From assembly GCA_021793405.1 (NCBI GenBank), contig JAJYSV010000023.1, positions 1-53,591 on the forward strand: a stretch of DNA of 53,591 bases, given 5' to 3'. Under the pieces are notes generated by a model that saw nothing but the letters and a program-made list of their open reading frames with translations, did not search any database and was not told the DNA's origin. The position numbers and the translations under genes are program-made. Shown one piece after another: positions 1 through 7,852 of this stretch (position 1 is the stretch's first letter; each line of letters opens with the position of its first letter). The DNA comes from Acidobacteriota bacterium. Its GTDB lineage: Bacteria; Acidobacteriota; Terriglobia; Terriglobales; Acidobacteriaceae.

Positions 1-256
1 AGGCACGAACTAAAGAAACCCTCGATCAGGCCATCGCTGATGCTCTGCCATGCATCACGCCCGCCAATGCGCAAGCTTGGTTCAGACTCCCCATCAACGG
101 TTTACAGTAAAACAGAAAATGCTCTAGCCCGGATTTCCGCTGGTGGAGAGCAGATACAACCAAGAGTGTGGTCTTCCTGAACGAAGCGAAAGACGGTCCG
201 GTTCCTGCAATGTCGCGACATTCTCCATAGACCTCCATAGACGCTCTCAGGTTCGT
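1..256. other. Left edge, no gene recognised
   Basis: No reading frame in this stretch resembles a protein I recognise, and none has a convincing ribosome-binding site. It lies downstream of the family-20 glycosidase gene on the minus strand and may hold its terminator, but I see no clear hairpin with a T-run. Confidence 0.4.
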
Positions 257-2491
257 TCAGTTCGCGGGGTTGGCTGGCTGTTCCGCATTTGCCGCCGCCG
301 GCATGGGTGGCAACCCCAACTCTTCCGGCGGGGGTAACTTCTGCGTTTGCCGCCACTGCGCACGCGCTTCCTGGAAGCGAATCCCTCGCTGAATCCACAG
401 CTCCATATTCAGCTCATAGTGGGCCATCACGTTGTCCAGCCAGTATGGCCGATTCTCCTGGAGCCACGCATGGCGATACAAATCGCGCGTGAGCCCGTAG
501 CCATCCCGCAGATCCTGGCACCGGCCATTGCTGCTTGAGAGGTCCGATAACATTCGCCCAATGTCCTCGCCGCTGTCGGGATGGCTCTGCTGTCGATATG
601 CGCTGTCATATGCGGCGGCAATTTCCTGCGCGACCTCAAACTTGTAGCCGAGAAAGTCCATCCGTCGCGCCCCCATCTCCATCGCGTCCAGCGCATCGAC
701 TTCCCGCAAGGAACCGGCGGCACGTGCCTGCTGGATCAGGATGATGGCCTGCTCGGCTTGCTCCCGTATCGAGCTCACCACCGGGAGTAGCTTGGCGGAA
801 GCCTGCTGTCCTTCTTTGCTCCACGGATCCATCCAGAACAGCTCGTCGGTCGAATATCCAACGCCGCTATCGGTCACGGTTTTCTGCGCCGCCATCAGGT
901 CGATCTGCGCCTGGTTGATCTTACCGGTCAGGTCCCCATGGAAAATCTGCCCATAGCTGTTCTGAAATTGGGGAATGCTGCTCGACCCTGGCTGCCATCC
1001 CGCGGCGGCGCCAAACAGAACCCCGTACCAATCCAGATTGAACAATCCCTCGCCATCATCGTCCCACACCGTGTTCAACTCGCCGGTCGAGCCCAGTCGC
1101 TGTCCATCGCGCAAAAATCCTTGAATATTGAGCAGCGCCGCGTTGTTGTCCGGGTAGACGCGGTTCCAACTGTTCACACCCGGGGCAACCCAGGTTTCCA
1201 GCCCCGCGTTGGTAAACGGCAGCAGCCACTTGTCGTAGCCTCCAGGCTCCGGGCCGTACACCCATGCAATGGCGATCATGTCTTTCGGCAGTATCTTCAC
1301 CAGCTCCGGATCCTTCATGGCAATATCGCCCCAGAAAAGAAGCCGTTTGTGCAGCGGCTCCAGTGCCTGATGGATCTGAATTAGAAAGTCCATATAGACC
1401 TTCCCCAGCCCCTCTTTTTCAACCGCCGCTTTGGTTTGCCCTTGGCCCAACTCGAACGTCTCATCGGCGCCCACATGAAGAAATGGCCCAGGAAACATCG
1501 ACGCAATCTCCGTGAACCACTGCTGGATCAGCTGGATCGATCCCGGCTGGCCCGGAGCCAGCACGCTGCCGTGCGGGGTCTCAGCCAGCTTGGAATACTT
1601 GTCGTACATCAGTACATGGTGCAGATGCCCGAAGGCCTCCTGCTCGGGAACAATGGTGACGTGGTATTGCTGCGCATATCGCACTAGCTCCTCCACGTCC
1701 GCGCGCGTCATTGCTCCACCGGGCGGCGCCGGCAGCGGATTGGAGGCATACGCGAGCGTGTTCTCAAAATACGGCGAGTAGATATTCACCTTGTACTCCG
1801 ACAGCACGCGCACCTGGTGTTCCTGAAATTTCAGCGTCGGTACGGGACCGCGCGAAAGATCGTCGTCCAACCCGCGATACTTCATCGCCGGCCAGTCGCG
1901 AATCAACACTCCATGCAGCACAGCATTGGAACGCGATTTGCTATTCCCGCTCGCATCGCCGTCCACCACCAGCTGCTTGATCGTCTGCGCGCCGTAATAG
2001 AGTCCGGCACTGGTCGCCGCAATGTCATAGGTCGTATTGCCGTCGGTCAGCAACACGTACCCTTCATCGTGCATGGCCGGATCGAAGCTGATGTGCGAAC
2101 GCGCCAGCAGATCGACTGCTTTTTTGTCATCCAGCCGCATCAGAATGATCTTGACCTTGTCCTTGTGGCCCTCGTGAGCAGCGAGGCCGCGATCTTTCAA
2201 CCTGCCAACCAGATCCGTGACCGAAAATTTGTCCGCGGCATCCCGGCTAGTTGTTTCCACGCTTATGCCATCTCTCAACGACAAAACTGCCCGTTCCTGC
2301 ACTTCACGAGGCATCGGCACCAGCGCGAGCGAACTGGCGGCCGTCGCAGTAGCAGGGGAAGTCGAGCTGGGTGTTCCGGTCTGTGCCACGGCAGAAGTAG
2401 AGAGAACGAGGACGCACACGCCTGCCGACATCGCATATCCGGCGCAGCGGTGCAAACGATTCAGAGCGGTGGGAAGAAGTTTATTTTTCAC
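257..2491 (-). CDS. Secreted glycoside hydrolase family 20 (beta-N-acetylhexosaminidase-like)
   Basis: A predicted exported glycosidase that would remove terminal N-acetylhexosamine residues from glycans or chitin-like polymers. With the GTG start at 2491 the protein has 744 residues. It has an N-terminal signal peptide ending near STSAVAQ, then a GH20b-type accessory domain with the typical GYVLLT and AGLYYGAQT segments. The catalytic TIM barrel carries HVGADE (about residues 339-344), the GH20 signature whose Asp-Glu pair takes part in substrate-assisted catalysis. The frame is open back to an ATG at 2581, but that would start inside the terminator of the upstream helicase gene, so GTG 2491, which gives a clean signal peptide, is preferred. 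About 350 residues follow the motif, longer than a minimal GH20 enzyme. Exact substrate unknown. Confidence 0.85.
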   Translation of the reverse strand: MKNKLLPTALNRLHRCAGYAMSAGVCVLVLSTSAVAQTGTPSSTSPATATAASSLALVPMPREVQERAVLSLRDGISVETTSRDAADKFSVTDLVGRLKDRGLAAHEGHKDKVKIILMRLDDKKAVDLLARSHISFDPAMHDEGYVLLTDGNTTYDIAATSAGLYYGAQTIKQLVVDGDASGNSKSRSNAVLHGVLIRDWPAMKYRGLDDDLSRGPVPTLKFQEHQVRVLSEYKVNIYSPYFENTLAYASNPLPAPPGGAMTRADVEELVRYAQQYHVTIVPEQEAFGHLHHVLMYDKYSKLAETPHGSVLAPGQPGSIQLIQQWFTEIASMFPGPFLHVGADETFELGQGQTKAAVEKEGLGKVYMDFLIQIHQALEPLHKRLLFWGDIAMKDPELVKILPKDMIAIAWVYGPEPGGYDKWLLPFTNAGLETWVAPGVNSWNRVYPDNNAALLNIQGFLRDGQRLGSTGELNTVWDDDGEGLFNLDWYGVLFGAAAGWQPGSSSIPQFQNSYGQIFHGDLTGKINQAQIDLMAAQKTVTDSGVGYSTDELFWMDPWSKEGQQASAKLLPVVSSIREQAEQAIILIQQARAAGSLREVDALDAMEMGARRMDFLGYKFEVAQEIAAAYDSAYRQQSHPDSGEDIGRMLSDLSSSNGRCQDLRDGYGLTRDLYRHAWLQENRPYWLDNVMAHYELNMELWIQRGIRFQEARAQWRQTQKLPPPEELGLPPMPAAANAEQPANPAN

Positions 2492-2539
2492 CCTACGAGC
2501 ATACCCTAGGCGGCTCGCGCCATCGCACTTCGTCCCCAA

Positions 2540-2579
2540 ATAAAAAAGAGGCGCTTCCCCATGCAGCAGGAAGCGCCTC
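2540..2579 (-). terminator. Rho-independent terminator of the helicase gene
   Basis: The arms GAGGCGCTTCC (2548-2558) and GGAAGCGCCTC (2569-2579) form a perfect 11-bp stem with a 10-nt loop. On the minus strand the stem is followed by TTTTTTAT. It lies 28 bases past the helicase stop codon. Confidence 0.85.
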
Positions 2580-2607
2580 AAATTTCTTCAGTGATTTGTA
2601 GGTCTGC

Positions 2608-3780
2608 TTACGCCGTCAGCGGCATCTTGACCCGGAACCGTTCCATGGTGATCTTCAACGCGCGTTCAATCCGGCGCAGATCGCCTCGCTCTTCCGGCGC
2701 GGCAAAGGTGGAAGCAACTCCGCTCTTCGATGCGCGGCCGGTGCGGCCCACGCGATGAACAAAGTCCTCGGCCATCTTCGGCATGTCGTAGTTCACAACA
2801 TGCGCAATGTGCGACACATCGATTCCGCGAGCGGCGACATCCGTCGCCACCAGCACGCGATGCTGTCCTTGCGTAAAGCTGCGCAAAGCCGCGCTGCGCT
2901 GCGCCTGGGTGCGGTCGCCATGAATGCGGGTCGCATTCCAGCCCGAGAGGCTAAGCTTCTTCGCCACGCGGTCGGCCCCATGCTTGGTGCGAACGAAGAC
3001 CAGGAAGCTCCCTGCCTCCGAGCGCAACAGGTGCTCCAGCAGCGGCATCTTCTTGTCGGTCGTCACTTCAAACGTCTGAAGCCGAACATTCTCCGCCGGC
3101 TTCAGCGCTGAACCAATCTCAACGCGCACTGGATTTTTCACGTAATCGCGAACGATTTCCTTCACCGGCGACTCCAGCGTTGCCGAATAACAAAGTGTCT
3201 GGTGCTGCGCCGGCAACGCGGCCACAATGCGCTGGATGGCTGGCTTGAAACCCATATCCAACATGCGGTCCACTTCGTCCAGCACAAGAATTTGCACCTG
3301 ATCGAGCTGCACCAGCTTGCGGCGAAGATAATCTTCCAGACGCCCCGGAGTAGCCACGATCATGCGCGCCCCACGGCGAATCGCCTGCAGTTGCGGGCCT
3401 TCGGAGAGTCCGCCGACCACCAGCGCCGCCTGAGAAGACGGGTCGAGCGCCAGGTTGCGATAGGCCTGCTCCACCTGCATCGCCAGCTCGCGGGTTGGCA
3501 GAAGAATCAGCGCAAAGGGGCTTTTTCCCCGGCCCTGCGAACCTTGCCGCTGGCCTTGAACCTGCGCTGGCGCGCTGGATGCCTTCTGCAGACCTTCAAC
3601 AATCGGGATCAAAAAGCTGAGAGTCTTGCCGGTGCCGGTCTGCGCCGTCGCCAGAACATCGCGGCCTTCCAGTGCCGGCGGAATCGCGGCTGCCTGTACC
3701 GGAGTCAGAGTAATGAACTTGGAATGCGCGAGCTTCTTCTGAAGCGCGGGCAAAAGAGTGAAATCTGTAAATTGAGTCAA
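2608..3780 (-). CDS. DEAD-box-family ATP-dependent RNA helicase (DEVD variant)
   Basis: An ATP-dependent RNA helicase of 390 residues, likely acting in RNA remodelling, ribosome assembly or cold adaptation. The core motifs are in order: Q motif near residue 28, AQTGTGKT (46-53, Walker A), PTREL (95-99), TPGR (144-147), DEVD (168-171, motif II), SAT (199-201), and HRVGRTGR (342-349, motif VI). Motif II reads DEVD rather than DEAD; the Asp-Glu that binds magnesium is kept. A Gln/Gly/Arg-rich insert lies at about residues 68-87. The C-terminal tail is short, so no extra RNA-binding domain is present. The start is TTG at 3780, preceded by AAGGA at a 6-base spacing. RhlE-like by overall look, but I would not assign a symbol. 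Confidence 0.93.
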   Translation of the reverse strand: MTQFTDFTLLPALQKKLAHSKFITLTPVQAAAIPPALEGRDVLATAQTGTGKTLSFLIPIVEGLQKASSAPAQVQGQRQGSQGRGKSPFALILLPTRELAMQVEQAYRNLALDPSSQAALVVGGLSEGPQLQAIRRGARMIVATPGRLEDYLRRKLVQLDQVQILVLDEVDRMLDMGFKPAIQRIVAALPAQHQTLCYSATLESPVKEIVRDYVKNPVRVEIGSALKPAENVRLQTFEVTTDKKMPLLEHLLRSEAGSFLVFVRTKHGADRVAKKLSLSGWNATRIHGDRTQAQRSAALRSFTQGQHRVLVATDVAARGIDVSHIAHVVNYDMPKMAEDFVHRVGRTGRASKSGVASTFAAPEERGDLRRIERALKITMERFRVKMPLTA

Positions 3781-4298
3781 TGTTTTCCTTCGTTTCCTGG
3801 GCCGCGCTGCCTTGCACCCACGTGCAGACGGACCGGAACACAGCTTGCCTTTACGGTCTTCGCGGCCGCAAAAGGTAAGGGATGAAACCGCAGGGGATAC
3901 CGGAGTTTCAAAAGGAAACGCTGCTGGGAAACTGCGTCTCAGGAAACTCTAGGGGTCGAAACGAAGAACTTGGGTTCGACCTCGGATGCCGCATGACAGC
4001 TGGTAGGCGGAAGCACATCGCTTCGCCGCACCGCAACGCAAACTTCGCGAAGCGATCACGCTGTAGAGGCTTGGGAGGGTGCAACTGCGGACCACTTGCC
4101 GTTAGGCTGGCAAGAAAGGCTCACAACCAAATCACTGAGCGTAACTCAATAGTAACACATACAGGCACATATCTTAAGACTGATGTCCCCAAAATGGGTG
4201 GTTGGTTCGTTTGGATTCCGCGCTAGGGGGCTACTAATGGAGGACGGATAATCTGTCCTAAGGAATTTTCGCGTTGGCCGCAGTTCCGTGCTCATCCA
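3781..4298. other. Intergenic region with no gene seen
   Basis: About 520 bases between the helicase start and the end of the orphan membrane gene. Short frames here lack family resemblance and ribosome-binding sites. The part next to 3780 is probably the helicase leader. I see no tRNA, repeat or clear promoter. Confidence 0.5.
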
Positions 4299-4775
4299 TT
4301 ACATTAATGGTTTCATTTCGCCTCTGAGTCGGATTGCGTTGAACACAAATATCACAAAGGGGATTGCCAAAACAACGTAGATCCAGGCCGGCGCGGAGTT
4401 TAAGATAGCAAGGACTGCAACCACCAACAACGCCATGCTGATATTCCAATCGAAGACATAATACGTGAAATACGACGTCTTGAAATTCTCGATCTTGTTC
4501 ATATCCTCAGATGAAAAAAAACTCCACTTCAAGGGTTGGAATTTATCCAAGATGTGTTCCAGTATGAGGTCGCGTGCGGCGTCGAGAAGCTCACCCACAA
4601 GAAAAGCCCCAACTACGATAGAAAGGACCGCAATTGCCCCGCCTGAATTGTTCCTACCCATGAGGCTATCGCCTAGTGGAGAAGTGCTGAGAAGCACAGA
4701 TCGAACTGCCATGACCACAAGGAAGCCTGGTACCCAATGTGCCATCAGGACATGGGAACTGAGCGCAAATTTCAT
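4299..4775 (-). CDS. Orphan integral membrane protein, 158 residues
   Basis: I do not recognise the family. The protein appears to have four hydrophobic segments: about residues 10-30, 48-65, 110-128 and 130-148. A polar loop between the second and third pairs (about 66-105) contains aromatic residues and the sequence FFSSEDMNKIENFK. It is flanked by a helicase gene and a response regulator gene with no operon link to either. The DNA is visibly richer in A and T than its neighbours, which could mean acquisition by transfer. The start at 4775 is the only ATG that includes the first membrane segment. Coding status is supported by the coherent membrane topology; function unknown. Confidence 0.6.
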   Translation of the reverse strand: MKFALSSHVLMAHWVPGFLVVMAVRSVLLSTSPLGDSLMGRNNSGGAIAVLSIVVGAFLVGELLDAARDLILEHILDKFQPLKWSFFSSEDMNKIENFKTSYFTYYVFDWNISMALLVVAVLAILNSAPAWIYVVLAIPFVIFVFNAIRLRGEMKPLM

Positions 4776-4904
4776 AATGTAATCATCGTATCAGGTTGAA
4801 GATCAGACCTCTTCCCGCAATGGACATCCCGCGACTTCCTGTCCCATCGAGCTGACCTACCATCCCAAAATGTATCCAGCTTGCTCAACCTGGGTGAAAA
4901 TCTG

Positions 4905-5363
4905 TTATGTGCGAGCTGTCGCGCTTCGTGGTGCCACCTTGCGGTCCTTGGCTGCCGAGGCAACCAGTCTCGCCACCTTTTCTACCGGCCGCTTGCGATC
5001 TTCATGGGCGACCAGCAGGGCTTCCAGTTGATGGATCAGGGCGGTGCTGTTCATCGGCTTCACCAGCATCTCGTCCGCGCCATCGTCGCGCCATTCGTCA
5101 TCGCTCATGGGAAACGCCGTCAACAGCGCAACCGCAGGTTGATACGCGGCCTTCTTCGCTGCCCGGGCAACCTCCAGTCCTGCCTGGTCGTTTTCCATCC
5201 GCATGTCGGTGATCACCATGGCGAAGCTGGAGCTGCGCAGCTTGGATTTGGCATCGCGGGCCGAGGTCGCTGTTTCCACCTCAAAGCCGTGGATTTCGAG
5301 GAGAGCCTTCAGAGTCAGCAGGATTGCCGGTTCATCGTCTACCAAAAGAATGCGGCGCTTCAT
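4905..5363 (-). CDS. Stand-alone response regulator receiver protein
   Basis: A 152-residue single-domain response regulator. The receiver fold starts at MKRRILLVDDE. Acidic residues D9/D10, phospho-acceptor D53 in VITDMRM, T82 in LLTAF and K102 in MLVKP match the conserved receiver sites. There is no DNA-binding domain; the last 35 or so residues are a basic Ala/Arg/Lys-rich tail. The ATG at 5363 is chosen because AGAAGGGA lies upstream and the receiver begins there; the frame is open for 32 more codons upstream but without a match to the fold. No histidine kinase gene is adjacent. It is divergent from the methylthiotransferase gene. Confidence 0.85.
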   Translation of the reverse strand: MKRRILLVDDEPAILLTLKALLEIHGFEVETATSARDAKSKLRSSSFAMVITDMRMENDQAGLEVARAAKKAAYQPAVALLTAFPMSDDEWRDDGADEMLVKPMNSTALIHQLEALLVAHEDRKRPVEKVARLVASAAKDRKVAPRSATART

Positions 5364-5490
5364 ATCGATGGAGTTCCCTTCTGTACACGCAATCAATGTA
5401 AGCCAAGTCAGGCATATTGTCGATCTGCCAAGAGGAAATTCCGCCGTTTCGCATCGCAAATGTCCATCGCGCGATTGTTACACTGGCGAG

Positions 5491-6951
5491 GTGACAGGAT
5501 ATCACGTGGAAAGCTTCGGGTGCCGCGCCAGCCAGGCCGACGGAGATGCGATTGCCGCTGCTCTGGAAGCCTTGGGGGCGACCGCCGCCGATGGTTTTCC
5601 GCGGACCGACGTAGTCATTGTGAATACCTGCACGGTGACGGCGGAGGCGGACCGAGATGCGCGCGCCTATATTCGTCGTATCCAGCGCGTCCATCCGCAG
5701 GCCCGCATCGTCGTGACCGGCTGTTATGCGCAGCGGGCGCCGGAAGAAATCGCAGCACTGCCAGGCGTCTTCGCGGTAGTCGGCAATAGTCATAAAAATC
5801 GGGTGGCCTCCATCGCCCTTGCGCCGCGCACACGGTCCGCCAGTACGGCGGCGGACCTGGGCCACGGCTTTGTACCCGTGGCATCGCTGGAGTCGGCGAA
5901 CAAAGTGAGCGCGATACGACTGCCCGGCGCCCCGGCTTTCGTGTTGGCCGGAGACATCTTTGCCCATAGCGACTTTCAATTGCCGTCGCTGCCAGCTAGC
6001 GTTACGAACCGGCTGGCGCAGAATCCAGCGGCGCGCCGAACCCGGCCATCGCTGAAAATTCAGGACGGCTGCGGCAATCGCTGCACATTCTGCGTGATTC
6101 CATCGACGCGCGGCAACAGCCGCTCCTTGCCCAAGCGCGCGGTCCTGGACGCCGTGGAGGAATTTGTCGCTGCCGGCGGCCAGGAACTCGTGATCTCAGG
6201 TATCAACCTGGGCCGCTGGGGCCGCGATCTGGTTCCTCAGCAACGCCTCGAATATCTACTGGCGGAAATCTTCGACACGACGAAGCTCCCGCGCCTGCGC
6301 ATCAGTTCGGTCGAACCGATGGATTGGACCGATGGGCTCATCTCGCTGCTCCGCCACTGGGGCCAAGGGTCGCACCCCCGCCTGGCCCGGCATGTCCACA
6401 TCCCGTTGCAATCCGGATCCGACCCCGTGCTTCGACGTATGCACCGGCGCTATCGCCCCTGGCACTATGCCGACCGGCTGGCGAAGATTCGCGTGGCCTG
6501 TCCAGAGGCGGCCATCGGCGCGGACGTGATGGTGGGCTTCCCCGGCGAAACAGACGCGGAATTTCAGCAGAGCTATGATTTCATCGCGGCCCAGCCGTTC
6601 ACTTATCTGCACTTATTCCCTTTCTCCGCGCGGCCCGGCACCGCTGGATGGGAACTCCATCGCCAGTGGCCAGTGCCCGCCGCGGCCATCCGGGAACGCA
6701 TGGCCGCATTACATGCGCTGATCGACCGGAAAAATCTGCAATTCCGGTCCCAATTCATCGGCAAACATCTGAGCGCGGTGACACTGATCGCAGCGAAAGA
6801 AATGTCCGATCGCCGGCGAACCCCGGCCATGACCGACAACTTTCTGTCCGTAGAGGTCGCCGCGAATCTGGAGTCCAACCTGCTTGTGTCCGTCAAAATT
6901 ACCGGATTGGAGCACCATGCCCTTTCGGGCATGATCGCAGCCCAAATGTGA
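5491..6951 (+). CDS. mtaB: MtaB-like tRNA (N6-L-threonylcarbamoyladenosine37-C2) methylthiotransferase
   Basis: A radical-SAM methylthiotransferase expected to convert t6A37 to ms2t6A37 in ANN-decoding tRNAs. With GTG 5491 it has 486 residues. The N-terminal domain has the three cysteines of the auxiliary cluster, C11, C47 (NTCTVT) and C78 (TGCYAQ). The radical-SAM motif is CGNRCTFC with C194, C198 and C201. The C-terminal 60 residues resemble a TRAM domain. The stretch between the two domains (about 105-185) is longer than usual for the family. A long in-frame extension upstream to 5203 overlaps the response regulator gene on the other strand and is not part of the protein. GTG 5506, with AGGA six bases upstream, is an equally good start. 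MiaB or RimO are less likely from the sequence pattern. Confidence 0.85.
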   Translation: MTGYHVESFGCRASQADGDAIAAALEALGATAADGFPRTDVVIVNTCTVTAEADRDARAYIRRIQRVHPQARIVVTGCYAQRAPEEIAALPGVFAVVGNSHKNRVASIALAPRTRSASTAADLGHGFVPVASLESANKVSAIRLPGAPAFVLAGDIFAHSDFQLPSLPASVTNRLAQNPAARRTRPSLKIQDGCGNRCTFCVIPSTRGNSRSLPKRAVLDAVEEFVAAGGQELVISGINLGRWGRDLVPQQRLEYLLAEIFDTTKLPRLRISSVEPMDWTDGLISLLRHWGQGSHPRLARHVHIPLQSGSDPVLRRMHRRYRPWHYADRLAKIRVACPEAAIGADVMVGFPGETDAEFQQSYDFIAAQPFTYLHLFPFSARPGTAGWELHRQWPVPAAAIRERMAALHALIDRKNLQFRSQFIGKHLSAVTLIAAKEMSDRRRTPAMTDNFLSVEVAANLESNLLVSVKITGLEHHALSGMIAAQM

Positions 6952-7056
6952 TCGATCGCCTGAACTTTGGCAACCGCAGGCCTACGTCACTCATCTCCAC
7001 CTTTCAGTGGTCTTTTTTGTGGTCCTCCGTGTGATAGCGGTCCATTCGGATTGAAA

Positions 7057-7065
7057 TGGTATACT
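7057..7065 (+). promoter_or_regulatory. Extended -10 promoter for infC
   Basis: TGGTATACT matches the extended -10 pattern TGnTATAnT except for one base. The expected transcription start is near 7072, downstream of the ATG at 7056, so that ATG cannot serve as the infC start. No good -35 box is visible, as is common with extended -10 promoters. Confidence 0.6.
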
Positions 7066-7106
7066 TACGAGGCGAGGTATATCCCCGCGATATTTGGAGG
7101 CGACAC

Positions 7107-7745
7107 ATCGACAAGCGTTCGGCGAAACAGTTTATCCGCATCAACGATCGGATACGTGCGCGTGAAATTCGCGTCATTGACGAAAATGGAGATCAGCTCG
7201 GGGTTCTCCCACCGTTTGAAGCCCTGAAAATTGCCCGCGAACGCGGACTCGACTTAGTAGAAATCTCTCCCAATGCCGTGCCACCCGTTTGCCGCATTCA
7301 GGATTACGGCAAGTTTCTGTACGAGAAGGACAAGAGCGAACGGGCAGCCCGCAAGAAGCAGAAGGTCATCACCATCAAGGAAGTCAAGCTCTCGGTCACA
7401 GTCGATGAGCATGATTACCAGACCAAGAAGAACCAGGCCATCCGGTTTCTGCACGATGGGGACAAGGTGAAAGCCTCGCTGCGTTTTCGTGGCCGCCAAA
7501 TGGCCCACCGCGAGCTGGGATATACGATCATCAACCGGCTGATTCAAGATGTGGGCGACGCTGGCATCGTGGAGTTTCATCCCCGCATGGAAGGAACCAC
7601 CCTGCACGCGATTCTCGCGCCCGGCAAGAAGGTCGAGTCGGCGAAGAAGCCGGAGGCCGCAAAACCGGAGTCGCCCAGAAAAGCGGTTGCCGCAAAGCCC
7701 ATCGAAGCAACTGAGCCAGAGCCATCTCCAGCCGCCCAGGCATGA
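7107..7745 (+). CDS. infC: Translation initiation factor IF-3, apparent AUC start
   Basis: IF-3 binds the 30S subunit, prevents early 50S joining and checks the start codon and initiator tRNA. The N-domain begins at INDRIRAREIRVI, followed by the linker and the C-domain (VDEHDYQTKKNQ, VKASLRFRGRQM). A Lys/Pro/Ala-rich tail of about 37 residues follows the conserved core. The best start is ATC at 7107: TTGGAGG (7094-7100) lies six bases upstream, and the only in-frame ATG (7056) lies in the promoter. The infC genes of E. coli (AUU) and, as I recall, Myxococcus (AUC) use such rare codons for autoregulation by IF-3. The predicted protein has 212 residues. The usual partners rpmI and rplT do not follow. 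Confidence 0.93.
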   Translation: MDKRSAKQFIRINDRIRAREIRVIDENGDQLGVLPPFEALKIARERGLDLVEISPNAVPPVCRIQDYGKFLYEKDKSERAARKKQKVITIKEVKLSVTVDEHDYQTKKNQAIRFLHDGDKVKASLRFRGRQMAHRELGYTIINRLIQDVGDAGIVEFHPRMEGTTLHAILAPGKKVESAKKPEAAKPESPRKAVAAKPIEATEPEPSPAAQA

Positions 7746-7758
7746 GCGGGGCTGGCTC
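7713..7758 (+). terminator. Possible terminator at the end of infC
   Basis: GAGCCAG (7713-7719) can pair with CTGGCTC (7752-7758), or CCAGCC (7728-7733) with GGCTGG (7750-7755). TTCTTTGT follows. It overlaps the infC stop codon and the loop is long, so it is only a candidate. Confidence 0.3.
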
Positions 7759-7852
7759 TTCTTTGTAAGTCCACAGAACCGAATAGCCGTGCGATGGGAC
7801 GTTCCGCCATCTCCATCGTGCGGCTTTTGCTATGGACCCGCTCCCTCAGTCC

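Noticed and set aside
5203-5490. N-terminal extension of the methylthiotransferase
   Set aside because: It is antisense to the response regulator gene and upstream of the first family residues.
7056-7106. ATG 7056 as infC start
   Set aside because: It overlaps the extended -10 promoter and has no ribosome-binding site; ATC 7107 has an ideal one.
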